64,000 nucleotides of DNA from Shewanella sp. MBTL60-112-B2 (lineage in GTDB: Bacteria > Pseudomonadota > Gammaproteobacteria > Enterobacterales > Shewanellaceae). The notes under the pieces were generated by a model. The model saw only the letters and a program-made list of their open reading frames with translations, was not told where the DNA came from and did not search any database. The first letter of the stretch is position 1. Every line of letters begins with the position of its first letter. The stretch is taken from assembly GCF_019655055.1 (NCBI RefSeq), contig NZ_BPFA01000002.1:186001-250000 (forward strand), read 5' to 3'. The position numbers were made by a program, and so were the translations under genes. Below, in pieces: positions 53,721-62,887 of this stretch.

Positions 53721-54806
53721 TTAGAAAATTAACGTATACAAGTAACCAGCAGCAACGGCCATACCTAAGATGACAGTTAAGAATGCGGCAATCATCTGAT
53801 TCTTAAAGATAGACTTAAGCAAAATTACTTCCGTTAAACTCGCACCAGCACTACCAATGATCAGTGCCATTACCGAACCTAACGCCATTCCTTTAGCCAC
53901 TAAGGCTGAGCTTAACGGAATAACCGCTTCTGCACGAATATACAGTGGGATACCAATAACCGCTGCAATCGGGATGGCATACCAGGTGCCTTCACCAGCA
54001 TATTTAGCGATTAGATCGGTTGGAATAAAGCCATAGATAAGCGAGCCAACCAAAATACCAATCAATAAGTAAGGCAGAACTTGTTTAAAGTCTTTCCAGG
54101 TTGAACGCCATACGCGCATCCAGCGGCTATCTTCTTTTACTGCAGGGCTTGCACAGCATCCGCTAGAGGCTGGCTCAACTTTTGGTGCGCAGCAGCTTGT
54201 TGGGGCAGCAACTACAGGCTCTGTACAACAGTTAGTCGTAGCAGCAATAGGCTTAGCTTTAGTAGGCGCTGTGCAGCAACTGGTTTCAGCTTTTGCTTCT
54301 ACTTTAGCGCTATCATCGCAACTAGTAGCACAACTTGAACTATCGGCAGCTTCATAAGCTTCAGGCTTAACGTAACGCTCAAAGCCGAGTTTTTCTAGTG
54401 CATAACCCGCCGTAACCGATACCACCATAGCAACAACAAAGTAAAACACTGCCACTTTAAAGCCAAAGGTCACAATAAACAGACCAATAATAATTGGGTT
54501 CAATAGTGGGCTAGAGAACAGAAATACCATCATTGGGCCAAAACCGGCTTTTGCTCTTAATAATCCTTTTAAGAAAGGAATAGTTGAACATGAACAAAAA
54601 GGTGTAATAGAGCCTAATAGTGCTGCAATGATGTAACCTTTACCTTTTTTAGAACTCAAAATTGATTGAATTTTTTCAGGCGGAATGTACTCCTGCAGTA
54701 AGCCAACAATATAACTAATCACGATGAATAGTAGAGTTAGTTCAGCTGCAAGGAATAGAAACATTCCGGCAGTGTCTTTTGCCATTTCAATGATTTCAGG
54801 ACTCAT
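53721..54806 (-). CDS. UPF0718/ArsP-like permease with Cys-rich loop
   Basis: A 361-residue permease of the DUF318 (UPF0718, ArsP-like) family with eight or so helices in two halves. The conserved FCSCSTIPFLKGLLRAKAGFG and SSPLLNPIIIG lie in the first half and YIRAEAVIPLSSALVAKGMALG in the second. Between the halves is a loop of about 80 residues with many cysteines, mostly as CC pairs (SSCATSC, TSCCTAP, TNCCTEP, TSCCAP, SGCCASP), spaced in near repeats. It is a likely exporter of a thiol-binding metal or metalloid such as arsenite or antimonite, an inference from family and loop. Two operator-like repeats flank its promoter. Confidence 0.85.
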   Translation of the reverse strand: MSPEIIEMAKDTAGMFLFLAAELTLLFIVISYIVGLLQEYIPPEKIQSILSSKKGKGYIIAALLGSITPFCSCSTIPFLKGLLRAKAGFGPMMVFLFSSPLLNPIIIGLFIVTFGFKVAVFYFVVAMVVSVTAGYALEKLGFERYVKPEAYEAADSSSCATSCDDSAKVEAKAETSCCTAPTKAKPIAATTNCCTEPVVAAPTSCCAPKVEPASSGCCASPAVKEDSRWMRVWRSTWKDFKQVLPYLLIGILVGSLIYGFIPTDLIAKYAGEGTWYAIPIAAVIGIPLYIRAEAVIPLSSALVAKGMALGSVMALIIGSAGASLTEVILLKSIFKNQMIAAFLTVILGMAVAAGYLYTLIF

Positions 54807-54832
54807 AATATTTACCTTAATATCTTCTGTTT

Positions 54833-54925
54833 GTTATTTCTGGTTTTACCGAAATAACGAATTTGCAGAGATAATAATCCGATTGAAAAAATAGTCAATA
54901 ATTATTTCGGCTTTTGTGGAAATGA
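54833..54925 (-). promoter_or_regulatory. Promoter bracketed by twin operators
   Basis: Two similar dyads, TTATTTC-N10-GAAATAA (within 54833-54858) and TTATTTC-N10-GAAATGA (54902-54925), lie either side of a reverse-strand promoter: TTGACT (54893-54898), 16 bases, TATTAT (54871-54876). They would allow one dimeric repressor or two to block the permease gene. Confidence 0.7.
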
Positions 54926-55039
54926 CTGTAAGGATGAAGATAAAGATAGTATCAGCGGTACTATGGCTAGTTCGGCTTGGCTTGTGGCCGCTTATGATAT
55001 TAACTATTATAAAAACATAATGTAATTGAGAGAGTTAGC

Positions 55040-56044
55040 ATGCTTGACGCAATATGTTTATTCGATGAGTCGAACCCTGTTACTTATTCTGTTTTTAAGT
55101 TTCAAAAACTCAGTGAACGTGACATCGAGAAGTATCGTCAAGTTTTGGTGTGCCCAGCCTGTGCAAGTAAGGCCTATTATCGTAAAGCGTCTAAAGACGG
55201 TAAGGCGGCTTGCTTTGGCTCGCGTTACCATAAAGCAGCTTGTCGTGAGTTTAAGCCCTCGGCGGCAAAAGAACGTGAAGAGCTACATGCTACTGAAGTG
55301 AATCAGTTATTGGTCGATAGCGACGCAATGATCATCGACTTTAGCCGTCAGCCTAGCCAGAGCAAAGCGATTATATCCAAGAGTGCTCTTGCTAAGCTTG
55401 AGCTAGATAAGAATAGGTTAGATAAGAGTGATCCGACTAAGGAGCAAAATAGCCTGAAAGCTAAATCGACTTCTCAATCTGACTCCCGAGCAGAATCGAA
55501 GCCCGAGCATCAAGTCACTAGCGAACTAGGCGTAGCAGGCTGTGAAAGCCAGCAGGCAGTGGTGCAAGGAAATCTTCGAAGCACAGAGCCACAAGCGGCT
55601 CCAGAAAAACGTATCGTTCGTGAAGGGTTAGAGAAGTTACTCCACAGCTTAATGCGCGGTAGTGAGCTGGCAGAATCTGAACTTTGGGTATATACCGATG
55701 AGAAGTACCGTTGGCGAGCAAAGAATTTGTTCGTCAACTTTGCCGACGCCGAGCCCACGGAAAACGGTTCACCACGTATGTATTGGGGCACGGTATCTCA
55801 TATCGACAAACAAGAATTGTGGCTCAACCCCGCGGACACCAAAGATGTAGGTATACCTATCGATAAGATAGCTGAGCCATTAAAGCAGCGATTCGGTTTG
55901 CATGAACGTCGAGATTTTGAAGGCGCGGCGATTATTTTATTCGGTAAGTGCTTTTGGAATAAATCAAAAAACCGCAAGATTATTCAGTTATGGAGTAATG
56001 AACTCAATCGGGTGTTTATTTCTAAATCGGAAGAGAGTGAATAG
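55040..56044 (+). CDS. Hypothetical protein with N-terminal Cys4 cluster
   Basis: A 334-residue protein I do not recognise. Residues about 38-70 hold four or more cysteines (VCPACASKAYY, KAACFGSRYH, AACREF), suggesting a zinc ribbon. The centre (about 100-200) is polar and low in complexity with many Ser, Lys and Gln. The C-terminal 140 residues form a compact domain (KLLHSLMRGSELAESELWVYTDEKYRWRAKNLFVNF, GTVSHIDKQELWLNPA, AIILFGKCFWNKSKNRKIIQLWSNEL). A Cys cluster joined to a separate domain by a linker fits nucleic-acid binding, but this is inference. The start at ATG 55040 follows GAGAGAG. Confidence 0.65.
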   Translation: MLDAICLFDESNPVTYSVFKFQKLSERDIEKYRQVLVCPACASKAYYRKASKDGKAACFGSRYHKAACREFKPSAAKEREELHATEVNQLLVDSDAMIIDFSRQPSQSKAIISKSALAKLELDKNRLDKSDPTKEQNSLKAKSTSQSDSRAESKPEHQVTSELGVAGCESQQAVVQGNLRSTEPQAAPEKRIVREGLEKLLHSLMRGSELAESELWVYTDEKYRWRAKNLFVNFADAEPTENGSPRMYWGTVSHIDKQELWLNPADTKDVGIPIDKIAEPLKQRFGLHERRDFEGAAIILFGKCFWNKSKNRKIIQLWSNELNRVFISKSEESE

Positions 56045-56410
56045 CGCTGTGTATGCGCAGTGAATAAAGAATAGCCACTGTTAGTCTGTTTTTCGCTCTT
56101 TTTTGCCTAAAATAAATCTTATTTGTTATTGAATTTCATTTTATTAAATCCTATAAATTCAGTTGTTTGTAACTCCGCCTCTTTGTGGTGTTATAAAAAT
56201 TCAGTAAAAGAGGATATTTATGATTGACTCAGGGGCCAATGGGGATTATTTTGCTGCCGATGTTTTTACTAGGGCCCTCAAAAATTGCCCGTAAAATTAA
56301 AGGTATCGGCAGGTATCTCAACAGTAGAGCAGCAATTAGACTCGACAAATAGTTGTTTGAGTTTGGTGATTAATTGCCATTTTGGCACTTCATTATAAGG
56401 ACCTTAGCGC
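56045..56410. other. Gap with possible micro-ORF before the NhaC-type gene
   Basis: Mostly AT-rich. AGAGGA at 56209-56214 is followed by ATG at 56220 (24 codons) and TTG at 56224 (42 codons, to 56352). The second frame gives a hydrophobic, Lys-rich peptide (see findings). Nothing else is supported. Confidence 0.4.
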
Positions 56411-57793
56411 ATGTCTGAACCGACAGCCTTAAGTCTTATCCCACCAGTGGTGGTTTTGGTGTTAGCGATTGTGCTACGCCGCCCAATTCTCTCTTTAATT
56501 ATCGGTGCGTTAGTTGGTTTGGCCATGTATGAGCCGCAAAACCTATTAACTAATTTTGCTGATACTTCTTTGTCTGTTATGGCCGATGAAACAATCGGTT
56601 GGCTAATTTTAGTTTGTGGTGGCTTCGGTGCCTTGATTGCTCTACTGGTTCGCACCGGTGGGTCGATGGCGTTTGGCCGTTACGCATTGAAGTTTGCTAA
56701 TGGGCAAAAATCATCACTGTTTATGACCTTTATTTTAGGCGCGATTATCTTTATTGATGATTACCTCAACGCGTTAACGGTCGGCTCAACCATGAAGCGA
56801 GTGACCGACAAGTTTAAAGTCTCGCGTGAGATGTTAGCTTATGTGGTCGACTCAACTGCTGCACCTGTTTGCGTGCTTGTACCATTATCGACCTGGGCAG
56901 TATTTTTTGGTGGTTTGCTAGTTGATAACGGTATCGCTGCAGAAGGCCAAGGCATTGCCGTTTATATGCAAGCGATACCTTATATGCTGTACGCATGGCT
57001 TGCAGTGGCAATGGTATTGTTGGTTATCTTAGGCATAGTGCCAGCATTTGGACCTATGAAGAAGGCCCAGATTGCTGCCGCTCAAGGCGAACCTGCAATT
57101 AAGCAGATGGATTTAGATGAAGTACAAACCTCTGATGAATATGCGCTAAAAGCCATTGAAGATGAGTTTAAGCACGCCGATGATGGCGGCAAACTTCACA
57201 ACTTCTTTGTGCCAATTCTATTGTTGGTAGGCTTTACCGTTTACTTTGATATCGATGTATTAAAAGGTTTGATTGCCACATTAGCGGTAACCTTGCCTTA
57301 TTACGGTCTGCAAAAGCTGATGCCATTGTCTGAGATGATGGAGCAGATGATCGATGGCTTTAAGAATATGCTACCGGCAATCGGTACGGTAATCGCGGCG
57401 TTTATCTTTAAAGACGTGTGCGACAAGCTAATGTTGCCACAGTATGTGATCGAGAGTTTGAGCCCGTTTATGACACCGCAATTATTACCTGCAGTGGTGT
57501 TCTTAAGTATGTCTATTTTGGCGTTTGCAACGGGTTCTAGCTGGGGGATTTTTGCCGTGTCTATTCCGATTGTAATGCCATTGGCTCAATCGGTTGATGC
57601 CAATATTCCATTAGTGATTGGTGCGTTGTTATCGGCATCATCATTTGGTAGCCAGGCGTGTTTCTACTCCGACTCCACTGTACTGGCTGCACAAGGTTCT
57701 GGTTGTAATCTAGTTAGCCATGCAGTAACTCAGCTGCCATATGCACTGATTGCAGCAGGTTTAACCTTCGTTGGTTTCTTGCTAATGGCATAA
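56411..57793 (+). CDS. NhaC-family Na+/H+ antiporter-like transporter
   Basis: A 460-residue inner-membrane transporter with about 12 helices. FIDDYLNALTVGSTMKRVTD and AYVVDSTAAPVCVLVPLSTWAVFFGG, then GSSWGIFAVSIPIVMPLA, mark the NhaC/Na+:H+ antiporter family of the ion-transporter superfamily. Asp residues in IDDY and DSTAAP are the likely cation site. The exchange partner, whether H+ or an organic acid, cannot be settled from sequence. Confidence 0.88.
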   Translation: MSEPTALSLIPPVVVLVLAIVLRRPILSLIIGALVGLAMYEPQNLLTNFADTSLSVMADETIGWLILVCGGFGALIALLVRTGGSMAFGRYALKFANGQKSSLFMTFILGAIIFIDDYLNALTVGSTMKRVTDKFKVSREMLAYVVDSTAAPVCVLVPLSTWAVFFGGLLVDNGIAAEGQGIAVYMQAIPYMLYAWLAVAMVLLVILGIVPAFGPMKKAQIAAAQGEPAIKQMDLDEVQTSDEYALKAIEDEFKHADDGGKLHNFFVPILLLVGFTVYFDIDVLKGLIATLAVTLPYYGLQKLMPLSEMMEQMIDGFKNMLPAIGTVIAAFIFKDVCDKLMLPQYVIESLSPFMTPQLLPAVVFLSMSILAFATGSSWGIFAVSIPIVMPLAQSVDANIPLVIGALLSASSFGSQACFYSDSTVLAAQGSGCNLVSHAVTQLPYALIAAGLTFVGFLLMA

Positions 57794-57821
57794 GTCATGT
57801 AAAGCACCTAGCCATGCAAAG

Positions 57822-57852
57822 AGGGCGGTACTTCAAAGTGTCGCCCTTTTTA
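57822..57852 (+). terminator. Intrinsic terminator
   Basis: Stem AGGGCG / CGCCCT, extended by wobble pairs, with a T-run, 28 bases past the antiporter stop. Confidence 0.8.
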
Positions 57853-57915
57853 TTGCTAAAAATTGCTAAAAATGTGCCGTTTCTGTAGCTTTATTTTAAA
57901 ACCAGGAGACGTACA

Positions 57916-58377
57916 ATGATTAGACTAGCGACATCAAAAGATACACTGGCGATATGGCAGATTAGAACGCAGGCAATCTTAACCTCATGCGTAACGGATT
58001 ACTCCGCTGAAATCGCCAGCAAGTGGGCTCACTCGCCTATGCCGCAAGGCTTCGATATGATACTGCTTAAGCTTAAAGCGCTGGTGTTCGTACAAGATGG
58101 CAAACTATTAGGCTTTGGTTTTATCGACGTGGAGACTGGCTGTCTAGAGGCATTGTTTGTTGCGCCCGAAAGTCATGGTTGCGGCGTAGGCAAAGCGATT
58201 GCTAGGGAGCTAGAGTTGCAAGCCATTGCGGCTGGGCTTAAGTCTTTATCTTTGTCGTCAGCGCTTAATGCCTTATGTTTTTATCAAAGCTTAGGTTACC
58301 TAGCTAAATCACAAACAACATGGCAGCATCCACTCGGGTTTGAGCTGGCATGCGTACCTATGTCTAAAACCTTGTGA
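57916..58377 (+). CDS. GNAT family N-acetyltransferase
   Basis: A 153-residue acetyltransferase with the acetyl-CoA loop ALFVAPESHGCGVGKAIARELE (motif A), preceded by LLGFGFIDVETGCLE and followed by SLSSALNALCFYQSLGYL. This order is typical of small-molecule GNAT enzymes. The substrate is unknown. AGGAGA lies seven bases before the ATG. Confidence 0.9.
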   Translation: MIRLATSKDTLAIWQIRTQAILTSCVTDYSAEIASKWAHSPMPQGFDMILLKLKALVFVQDGKLLGFGFIDVETGCLEALFVAPESHGCGVGKAIARELELQAIAAGLKSLSLSSALNALCFYQSLGYLAKSQTTWQHPLGFELACVPMSKTL

Positions 58378-58407
58378 TAATCGATCAACTTTTTATACTG
58401 ATAGACA

Positions 58408-59283
58408 TTAGCTGGCTATAGTATCAACGAATGCTTCTCTAAGTAGCTGGATCAAGGCTCGCGTTTTTTCTGGTAAAAACTCCTTATATGGATAAATCAA
58501 GGTGAGCTTGACTTCTGGGAGCCTTTCTTCAGCTAAAACCAGCTTTAATTCGCCTGACTGCAGTGCGTCTCTGACTAAAATTGTCGGCAATATTGCAATG
58601 CCTTTACTGGTACTCGCCATATGTTGAATGAGACGAAGATCGTCGGAGCTAAGTCGCAGTGTCAGGTTGTCGGGGAGCGATGCCATGTTATAACGGCTCA
58701 CCATCATGGGATGTTCATAAAGATCATCGAAGCAGTTAATTGCTGCGTGGCTGGCAAGGTAACTTGGTGATGCAACTAGGCTGCTGGGAAAACGCAGTAG
58801 GCTTTGCTGCACATAGTCTTCATTAATCACCTTCACGCCATCGGGTAAGATTTGAATGTCGACATTTTCTCTCTTTAGATCGACGCTCTCCTGACAATGC
58901 AATACTTCAAGCAGTACATCGGGAAACTGCTCAAGATAGCTTTCTAGCAACAGGGTAAACATATTCGAAGTAATAAGAGCAGCAGGCACGGCGATTCTTA
59001 GCACGCCTTGTAAAGAATTTTGCTGATTAGCCAGCAGTTTTGCCGCTTGAGCGACACTACTCAAAGGCTGATTGATCTGTTGATAGAGTAATCGGCCATT
59101 CTCGGTCAATTCTATCTGACGAGTTGTTCGGATAAGTAGCTGACAGCCTAAGGCCTTTTCTAATTCCTGTAAGCGTCGACTCACTTTCGAGCGTTGCAGT
59201 GAATGCTGCTTAGCCGCCGCACTTATTCCACCATGCTGTACGGTTAATACAAACAGGTGTAGATCGTCTAAGTTAATATTCAT
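58408..59283 (-). CDS. LysR family transcriptional regulator
   Basis: A 291-residue LysR-type regulator. The N-terminal helix-turn-helix shows LHLFVLTVQHGGISAAAKQHSLQRSKVSRRLQELEKALGCQLLIRTTR; the effector domain follows, with AVPAALITSNMFTLLLESYLEQFPDVLLEVL. It diverges from the HlyD-DUF2955 efflux pair, an arrangement like aaeR-aaeXAB of E. coli, so it probably controls that pair. A direct repeat in the intergenic region may be its operator. Confidence 0.92.
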   Translation of the reverse strand: MNINLDDLHLFVLTVQHGGISAAAKQHSLQRSKVSRRLQELEKALGCQLLIRTTRQIELTENGRLLYQQINQPLSSVAQAAKLLANQQNSLQGVLRIAVPAALITSNMFTLLLESYLEQFPDVLLEVLHCQESVDLKRENVDIQILPDGVKVINEDYVQQSLLRFPSSLVASPSYLASHAAINCFDDLYEHPMMVSRYNMASLPDNLTLRLSSDDLRLIQHMASTSKGIAILPTILVRDALQSGELKLVLAEERLPEVKLTLIYPYKEFLPEKTRALIQLLREAFVDTIAS

Positions 59284-59291
59284 TGTCCTGC

Positions 59292-59318
59292 CTATAGGTC
59301 TTAAATGCGCTATTGGTC
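59292..59318. promoter_or_regulatory. Direct repeat in the lysR-hlyD intergenic region
   Basis: CTATAGGTC and CTATTGGTC (8 of 9 bases alike) are repeated with 18-base period, just ahead of the lysR start. This could be a LysR binding region; the T-N11-A motif was not fixed. Confidence 0.4.
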
Positions 59319-59383
59319 ATTCTATTTAATCTAATTAGCAATATCTATAATAGTCCCCCCTCAGATAGACCTTGGACTCACTC

Positions 59384-60451
59384 ATGCAAACCGCAGAACA
59401 TGCTTTTCGTCGTTGGATGCAAAGCTTGATTGTTATCTTTATTATTTTGATTGGCTATATAGTGATTGCCGATCGCTATGCACCTCTCACCACAGAGAGT
59501 CGAGTGCAGGGCTATGTGATTCAAATTGCAGCGGAAGTGAGCGGAAGCGTCACTGAGGTTCAGGTGCAAAATAACCAGAAGTTAAGTAAGGGAGATAACC
59601 TTTTTCGCATCGATCCACGTAAATATGTATTGGCAGTAGAAAAGGCTCAGCTCGCATTGGAGCAAGCCCGAGAGCAAGAAGATGCCATGTATGCCAAGGT
59701 TGAGGCGGCAGAAGCCAAGGTAGCGACTAATCGAGCGGCCTTCGATAATGCAAACAGCGAATACAAACGGATCAGCAAGTTAGCCAAGCAAAAATTGGTC
59801 TCAGCTTCTTTACTAGATAATGCGCTGGCTAACAACAACGCTTCACACTCGAATTTGCACGGTGGTCAGCAGGAGTTACGTGCCTTGACGGTGCAGCTCG
59901 GCAGTCAACCCGGGCAGAGTAGCGTGGTGCGCGCAGCACAGAATAACTTACAGCAAGCGCAGCTGGACTTGTCGCATACTCAGGTCGTTGCTCCAAGCGA
60001 TGGCGTGGTTACCAACTTGCAATTAGAGGTGGGTAGCATTGCTAATACAAATATGCCATTGCTGACTTTTATTCCTACTGACTCACTCTGGGTTGCCGCT
60101 GATTTTCGTGAAAAGGCAGTGGCGCAGATAAATGAGCATTCGAGGGCCTGGGTGGCATTTGATGCTTTTCCAGGTAAGATTTTTGCCCTTGATATCCACA
60201 GTCGTGATTTTGGCGTTGCGGCGGCTCAGCAGAGCCCAAATGGCCAATTGACTCAGGTTGAGACCAGCAATCGTTGGGTGCGAGATGCCCAGCGAGTGCG
60301 GATTAACTTAAGTAGCTCCGAGTTATTACCTCAAGCACTATTTGTTGGTTCTCGTGCCAGTGTGGTGCTCTATCCCAATGACAATGCCTTTTGGGCGTTG
60401 CTAGCTAAAACTCAAATTAAAATCGTGAGTTGGCTTCACTATATTTATTAA
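59384..60451 (+). CDS. HlyD-type membrane fusion protein (AaeA-like)
   Basis: A 355-residue periplasmic adaptor with an N-terminal membrane helix (about 15-35), a lipoyl half motif (VIQIAAEVSGSVTEVQVQNNQKLSKGDNLFRIDP), an alpha-helical hairpin (about 80-175) and the second lipoyl/beta-barrel part (VVAPSDGVVTNLQLEVGSI). It works with the next gene product as an efflux pair, like AaeA and AaeB. I use ATG 59384; the TTG at 59372 is less likely. Confidence 0.9.
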   Translation: MQTAEHAFRRWMQSLIVIFIILIGYIVIADRYAPLTTESRVQGYVIQIAAEVSGSVTEVQVQNNQKLSKGDNLFRIDPRKYVLAVEKAQLALEQAREQEDAMYAKVEAAEAKVATNRAAFDNANSEYKRISKLAKQKLVSASLLDNALANNNASHSNLHGGQQELRALTVQLGSQPGQSSVVRAAQNNLQQAQLDLSHTQVVAPSDGVVTNLQLEVGSIANTNMPLLTFIPTDSLWVAADFREKAVAQINEHSRAWVAFDAFPGKIFALDIHSRDFGVAAAQQSPNGQLTQVETSNRWVRDAQRVRINLSSSELLPQALFVGSRASVVLYPNDNAFWALLAKTQIKIVSWLHYIY

Positions 60452-60503
60452 CTTTGCTTATTAACTTACGTTATTAATGCGGCCACCGGCTAGGGACTAG
60501 ATT

Positions 60504-61592
60504 TTGCAAATTGAGACTTTGAGAAAAACCCAACGCATCTGGTTTGGTTGTGTATTTGGACTGGCAATCACCTTATTTTTTGGCTGGTCAAACGGACTCT
60601 TTGCGGCGCTGCTGCCGATGTTTGTGTTAACTAAAATTGATAGCTGGCAACGAGAGATAATTATCCAGTTGATTCTGGCTGTAACTTGGGTCTGTATACA
60701 GGTGAGTTTTATTGTTGGTTTTCTTCAGCCTTATCCACTATTGATGACGTTAGCTGTGGCCATAATGCTGATGTTTAAATGTATCGCTATGACGCACAAG
60801 AGTAGTTATCTGTTTGGCTATGTCGGGTTGTTAGTCGGCTCTATTTTACTTAACTTTGCTAGCTATCATGGTTTTGATCTAGAAGATTTTGTTATGGGGC
60901 TTTTCGCTTCAGCATTCGTTACCGGCCCCATAGTCGCCTTAGCCCTATACCTGTTTCCAGAACCTGTTAATAAGGTTAAATCGGTGAGTTCGAGCACTTT
61001 AGAGCCCGCGGCGGTGAACAGCCACAATAGTCGCACTCATATAGATGAGCAGCGAAAAGACCACCTTGGGATGGTAAGGCAAGCGGCGCTAGGCTGGATA
61101 GTAGCAATGGCGGCATTTATCTTGTTTCAGGTGGCCGATCTTAATGACTCTTTATCTGCTCAAGCTTCTATTTTTATCGTACTCACACCTATGACCTTGA
61201 TTGGCTCGATGGCGGTGGCAAAACTTCGAATTATAGGCACTTTTCTTGGTTGCTTAGCTGGAATGATCTTGCAGTTAACCCTCTATAGCTTGGCTAATAA
61301 CCTGCTGCTATTTCTACTTGGCTACGCTATTGCTGCAGGCATTTTCTGTCGCTGGCTAGCAATCGGTGGTATTAAAGCGGGGATCGGTTTTTCGGCTATG
61401 TCGGCATTAACGGTGCCGCTAACAACTGCTTTTGTGCCTGAGCAACAAGATGCCTTTTTCTCTATCTGTTATCGCTTTAGTTCGATTTTGGTGGCGGTGG
61501 TCGTCACATCATTAATGATTTGGATTGTGCATCATGTTCTAGTGCGAGTAATCAAACATAAGCCAGCGACAACTGCGGAGGGTAAGAGCTGA
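60504..61592 (+). CDS. DUF2955 (FUSC-like) efflux membrane protein
   Basis: A 362-residue membrane protein with a repeated hydrophobic half (about 15-160 and 195-350), as in AaeB and FUSC-type aromatic acid exporters. The beginning MQIETLRKTQRIWFGCVFGLAITLFFGWSNGLFAALLPMFVLTK and the long cytoplasmic loop near 170-190 fit DUF2955. It begins with TTG at 60504, seven bases after AGGGA, and follows the HlyD gene by 52 bases. The exported compound is unknown. Confidence 0.82.
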   Translation: MQIETLRKTQRIWFGCVFGLAITLFFGWSNGLFAALLPMFVLTKIDSWQREIIIQLILAVTWVCIQVSFIVGFLQPYPLLMTLAVAIMLMFKCIAMTHKSSYLFGYVGLLVGSILLNFASYHGFDLEDFVMGLFASAFVTGPIVALALYLFPEPVNKVKSVSSSTLEPAAVNSHNSRTHIDEQRKDHLGMVRQAALGWIVAMAAFILFQVADLNDSLSAQASIFIVLTPMTLIGSMAVAKLRIIGTFLGCLAGMILQLTLYSLANNLLLFLLGYAIAAGIFCRWLAIGGIKAGIGFSAMSALTVPLTTAFVPEQQDAFFSICYRFSSILVAVVVTSLMIWIVHHVLVRVIKHKPATTAEGKS

Positions 61593-61599
61593 TTGGTAT

Positions 61600-61622
61600 A
61601 ACAGGGAGCGGGGCTCCCTGTT
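61600..61622. terminator. Stem-loop between convergent genes
   Basis: A 10-bp perfect stem AACAGGGAGC / GCTCCCTGTT with a GGG loop between the DUF2955 gene and the NimT-like gene. There is no T-run on either side, so it may block or end transcription only partly. Confidence 0.55.
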
Positions 61623-61633
61623 AAATTGTTGGG

Positions 61634-62887
61634 TTACGAGAGCTCTTCGACCAGTGATACCGGCTCATTAGTGCGAGCGGAAGGGGTGATAACTTCATCT
61701 TTGGCAGCAAGTAACGAAAATACACTCCATAAGGCTGCGCAGATGGCGCAAACGATAAGCGGTAACTGCCAACTGCCAGTTTGCTCATGTAGCTGGCCAA
61801 TGATCATTGGGCCAGTAGCCGCAAGTAAGTAACCTAAAAATTGTGCCATGCCCGATAACGTGGCCGCTTGCTGGGCGCTAGAGGTGCGAAGGCTGATTAA
61901 CGCTAACGCGACAATAAAACCGCCGCCAGCACCGAAGCCAAATAACATGCCCCAAATCATGGCTAGCTCAGGTTTAACCAGTAATCCTACAATGCCTATA
62001 AACGCCATTAAGGTTAGGCCGAAACTTAGCAGACGTTTATCTTTAAGCTTACTCATAAACGGTATTAAAACTAAGGCTGGTACTGCGGTAAATAGCTGTA
62101 ACATGCCGTGTATTACGCCCGCTTGATGGTGGTCGTATCCATTATCAACCAAAATTGTCGGTAGCCAGCTGATGAAGATATACATCAAAAAAGAGTTGAG
62201 AGCCAAAAACAGAGTCAGTTGCCAGGCGCTGCTATTTCGCCAGAGGTAACTATGGCTATCGAGGGTTTGAGTATCCTTGCTGGGAGTTGTGTGATTTCGC
62301 ATCTGGGGTAACCACACTAAGATGGCGATGATTGGAAATATCACCAAACTCGCTAAAGAAAATGCCCAACTTGGAATAAAGCTCAGTGATAGCTGCTTTG
62401 CCATATCTGCCAGAGGGATAGCTAAACTGGCGCTCATTGCTGAACCTGCTCCCATCATTAATACATACATAGAAGTCATGGTGGCTATTCGAGTTGGAAA
62501 GTCGCGCTTCATTAAACTTGGCAGTAGAACGTTGGCGAAGGCGATTCCAGCTCCAATAATCACTGTGCCGATAAATAGGGCGCTGGCAGAGCCGAGAGAG
62601 CGAACCACCAGCCCGCTAAGAATAAACAACAGCGCCAGCATTAATGACCGTTCTAGACCATGTTTTTGGCCGACTTTAGATGCGATAGGAGAGAAAAAAG
62701 CAAAAGCCAATAATGGCAGAGTGGTTAGCATTCCTGCCTGTGTTGCAGACAGATTTAACTCGGCTCTAATGGCATCGAGTAGCGGCCCTACGCCAGTGAT
62801 TGGGCTACGTAAGCTGATAGCGATTAAGAGTACGCCAAGTAGTAAGAATGCACTGCTAGTAAAACGAGAAGGATGCGATAACGTCAC
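61634..62887 (-). CDS. CynX/NimT family MFS transporter
   Basis: A 417-residue 12-helix major facilitator. ISLRSPITGVGPLLDAIRAELNLSATQAGMLTTLPLLAFA and GIAFANVLLPSLMKRDFP are typical of CynX/NimT/YycB transporters. It is divergent from an AraC regulator, the arrangement of E. coli nimT (yeaN) and nimR (yeaM), where the system protects against 2-nitroimidazole. The shared layout supports a similar drug-export role; the substrate is not proven. Confidence 0.85.
   Translation of the reverse strand: MTLSHPSRFTSSAFLLLGVLLIAISLRSPITGVGPLLDAIRAELNLSATQAGMLTTLPLLAFAFFSPIASKVGQKHGLERSLMLALLFILSGLVVRSLGSASALFIGTVIIGAGIAFANVLLPSLMKRDFPTRIATMTSMYVLMMGAGSAMSASLAIPLADMAKQLSLSFIPSWAFSLASLVIFPIIAILVWLPQMRNHTTPSKDTQTLDSHSYLWRNSSAWQLTLFLALNSFLMYIFISWLPTILVDNGYDHHQAGVIHGMLQLFTAVPALVLIPFMSKLKDKRLLSFGLTLMAFIGIVGLLVKPELAMIWGMLFGFGAGGGFIVALALISLRTSSAQQAATLSGMAQFLGYLLAATGPMIIGQLHEQTGSWQLPLIVCAICAALWSVFSLLAAKDEVITPSARTNEPVSLVEELS

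Noticed and set aside
55026..55301. 91-codon frame overlapping the start of the Cys4 protein gene
   Set aside because: It overlaps the longer frame in another register; the longer one has the ribosome site and the Cys cluster.
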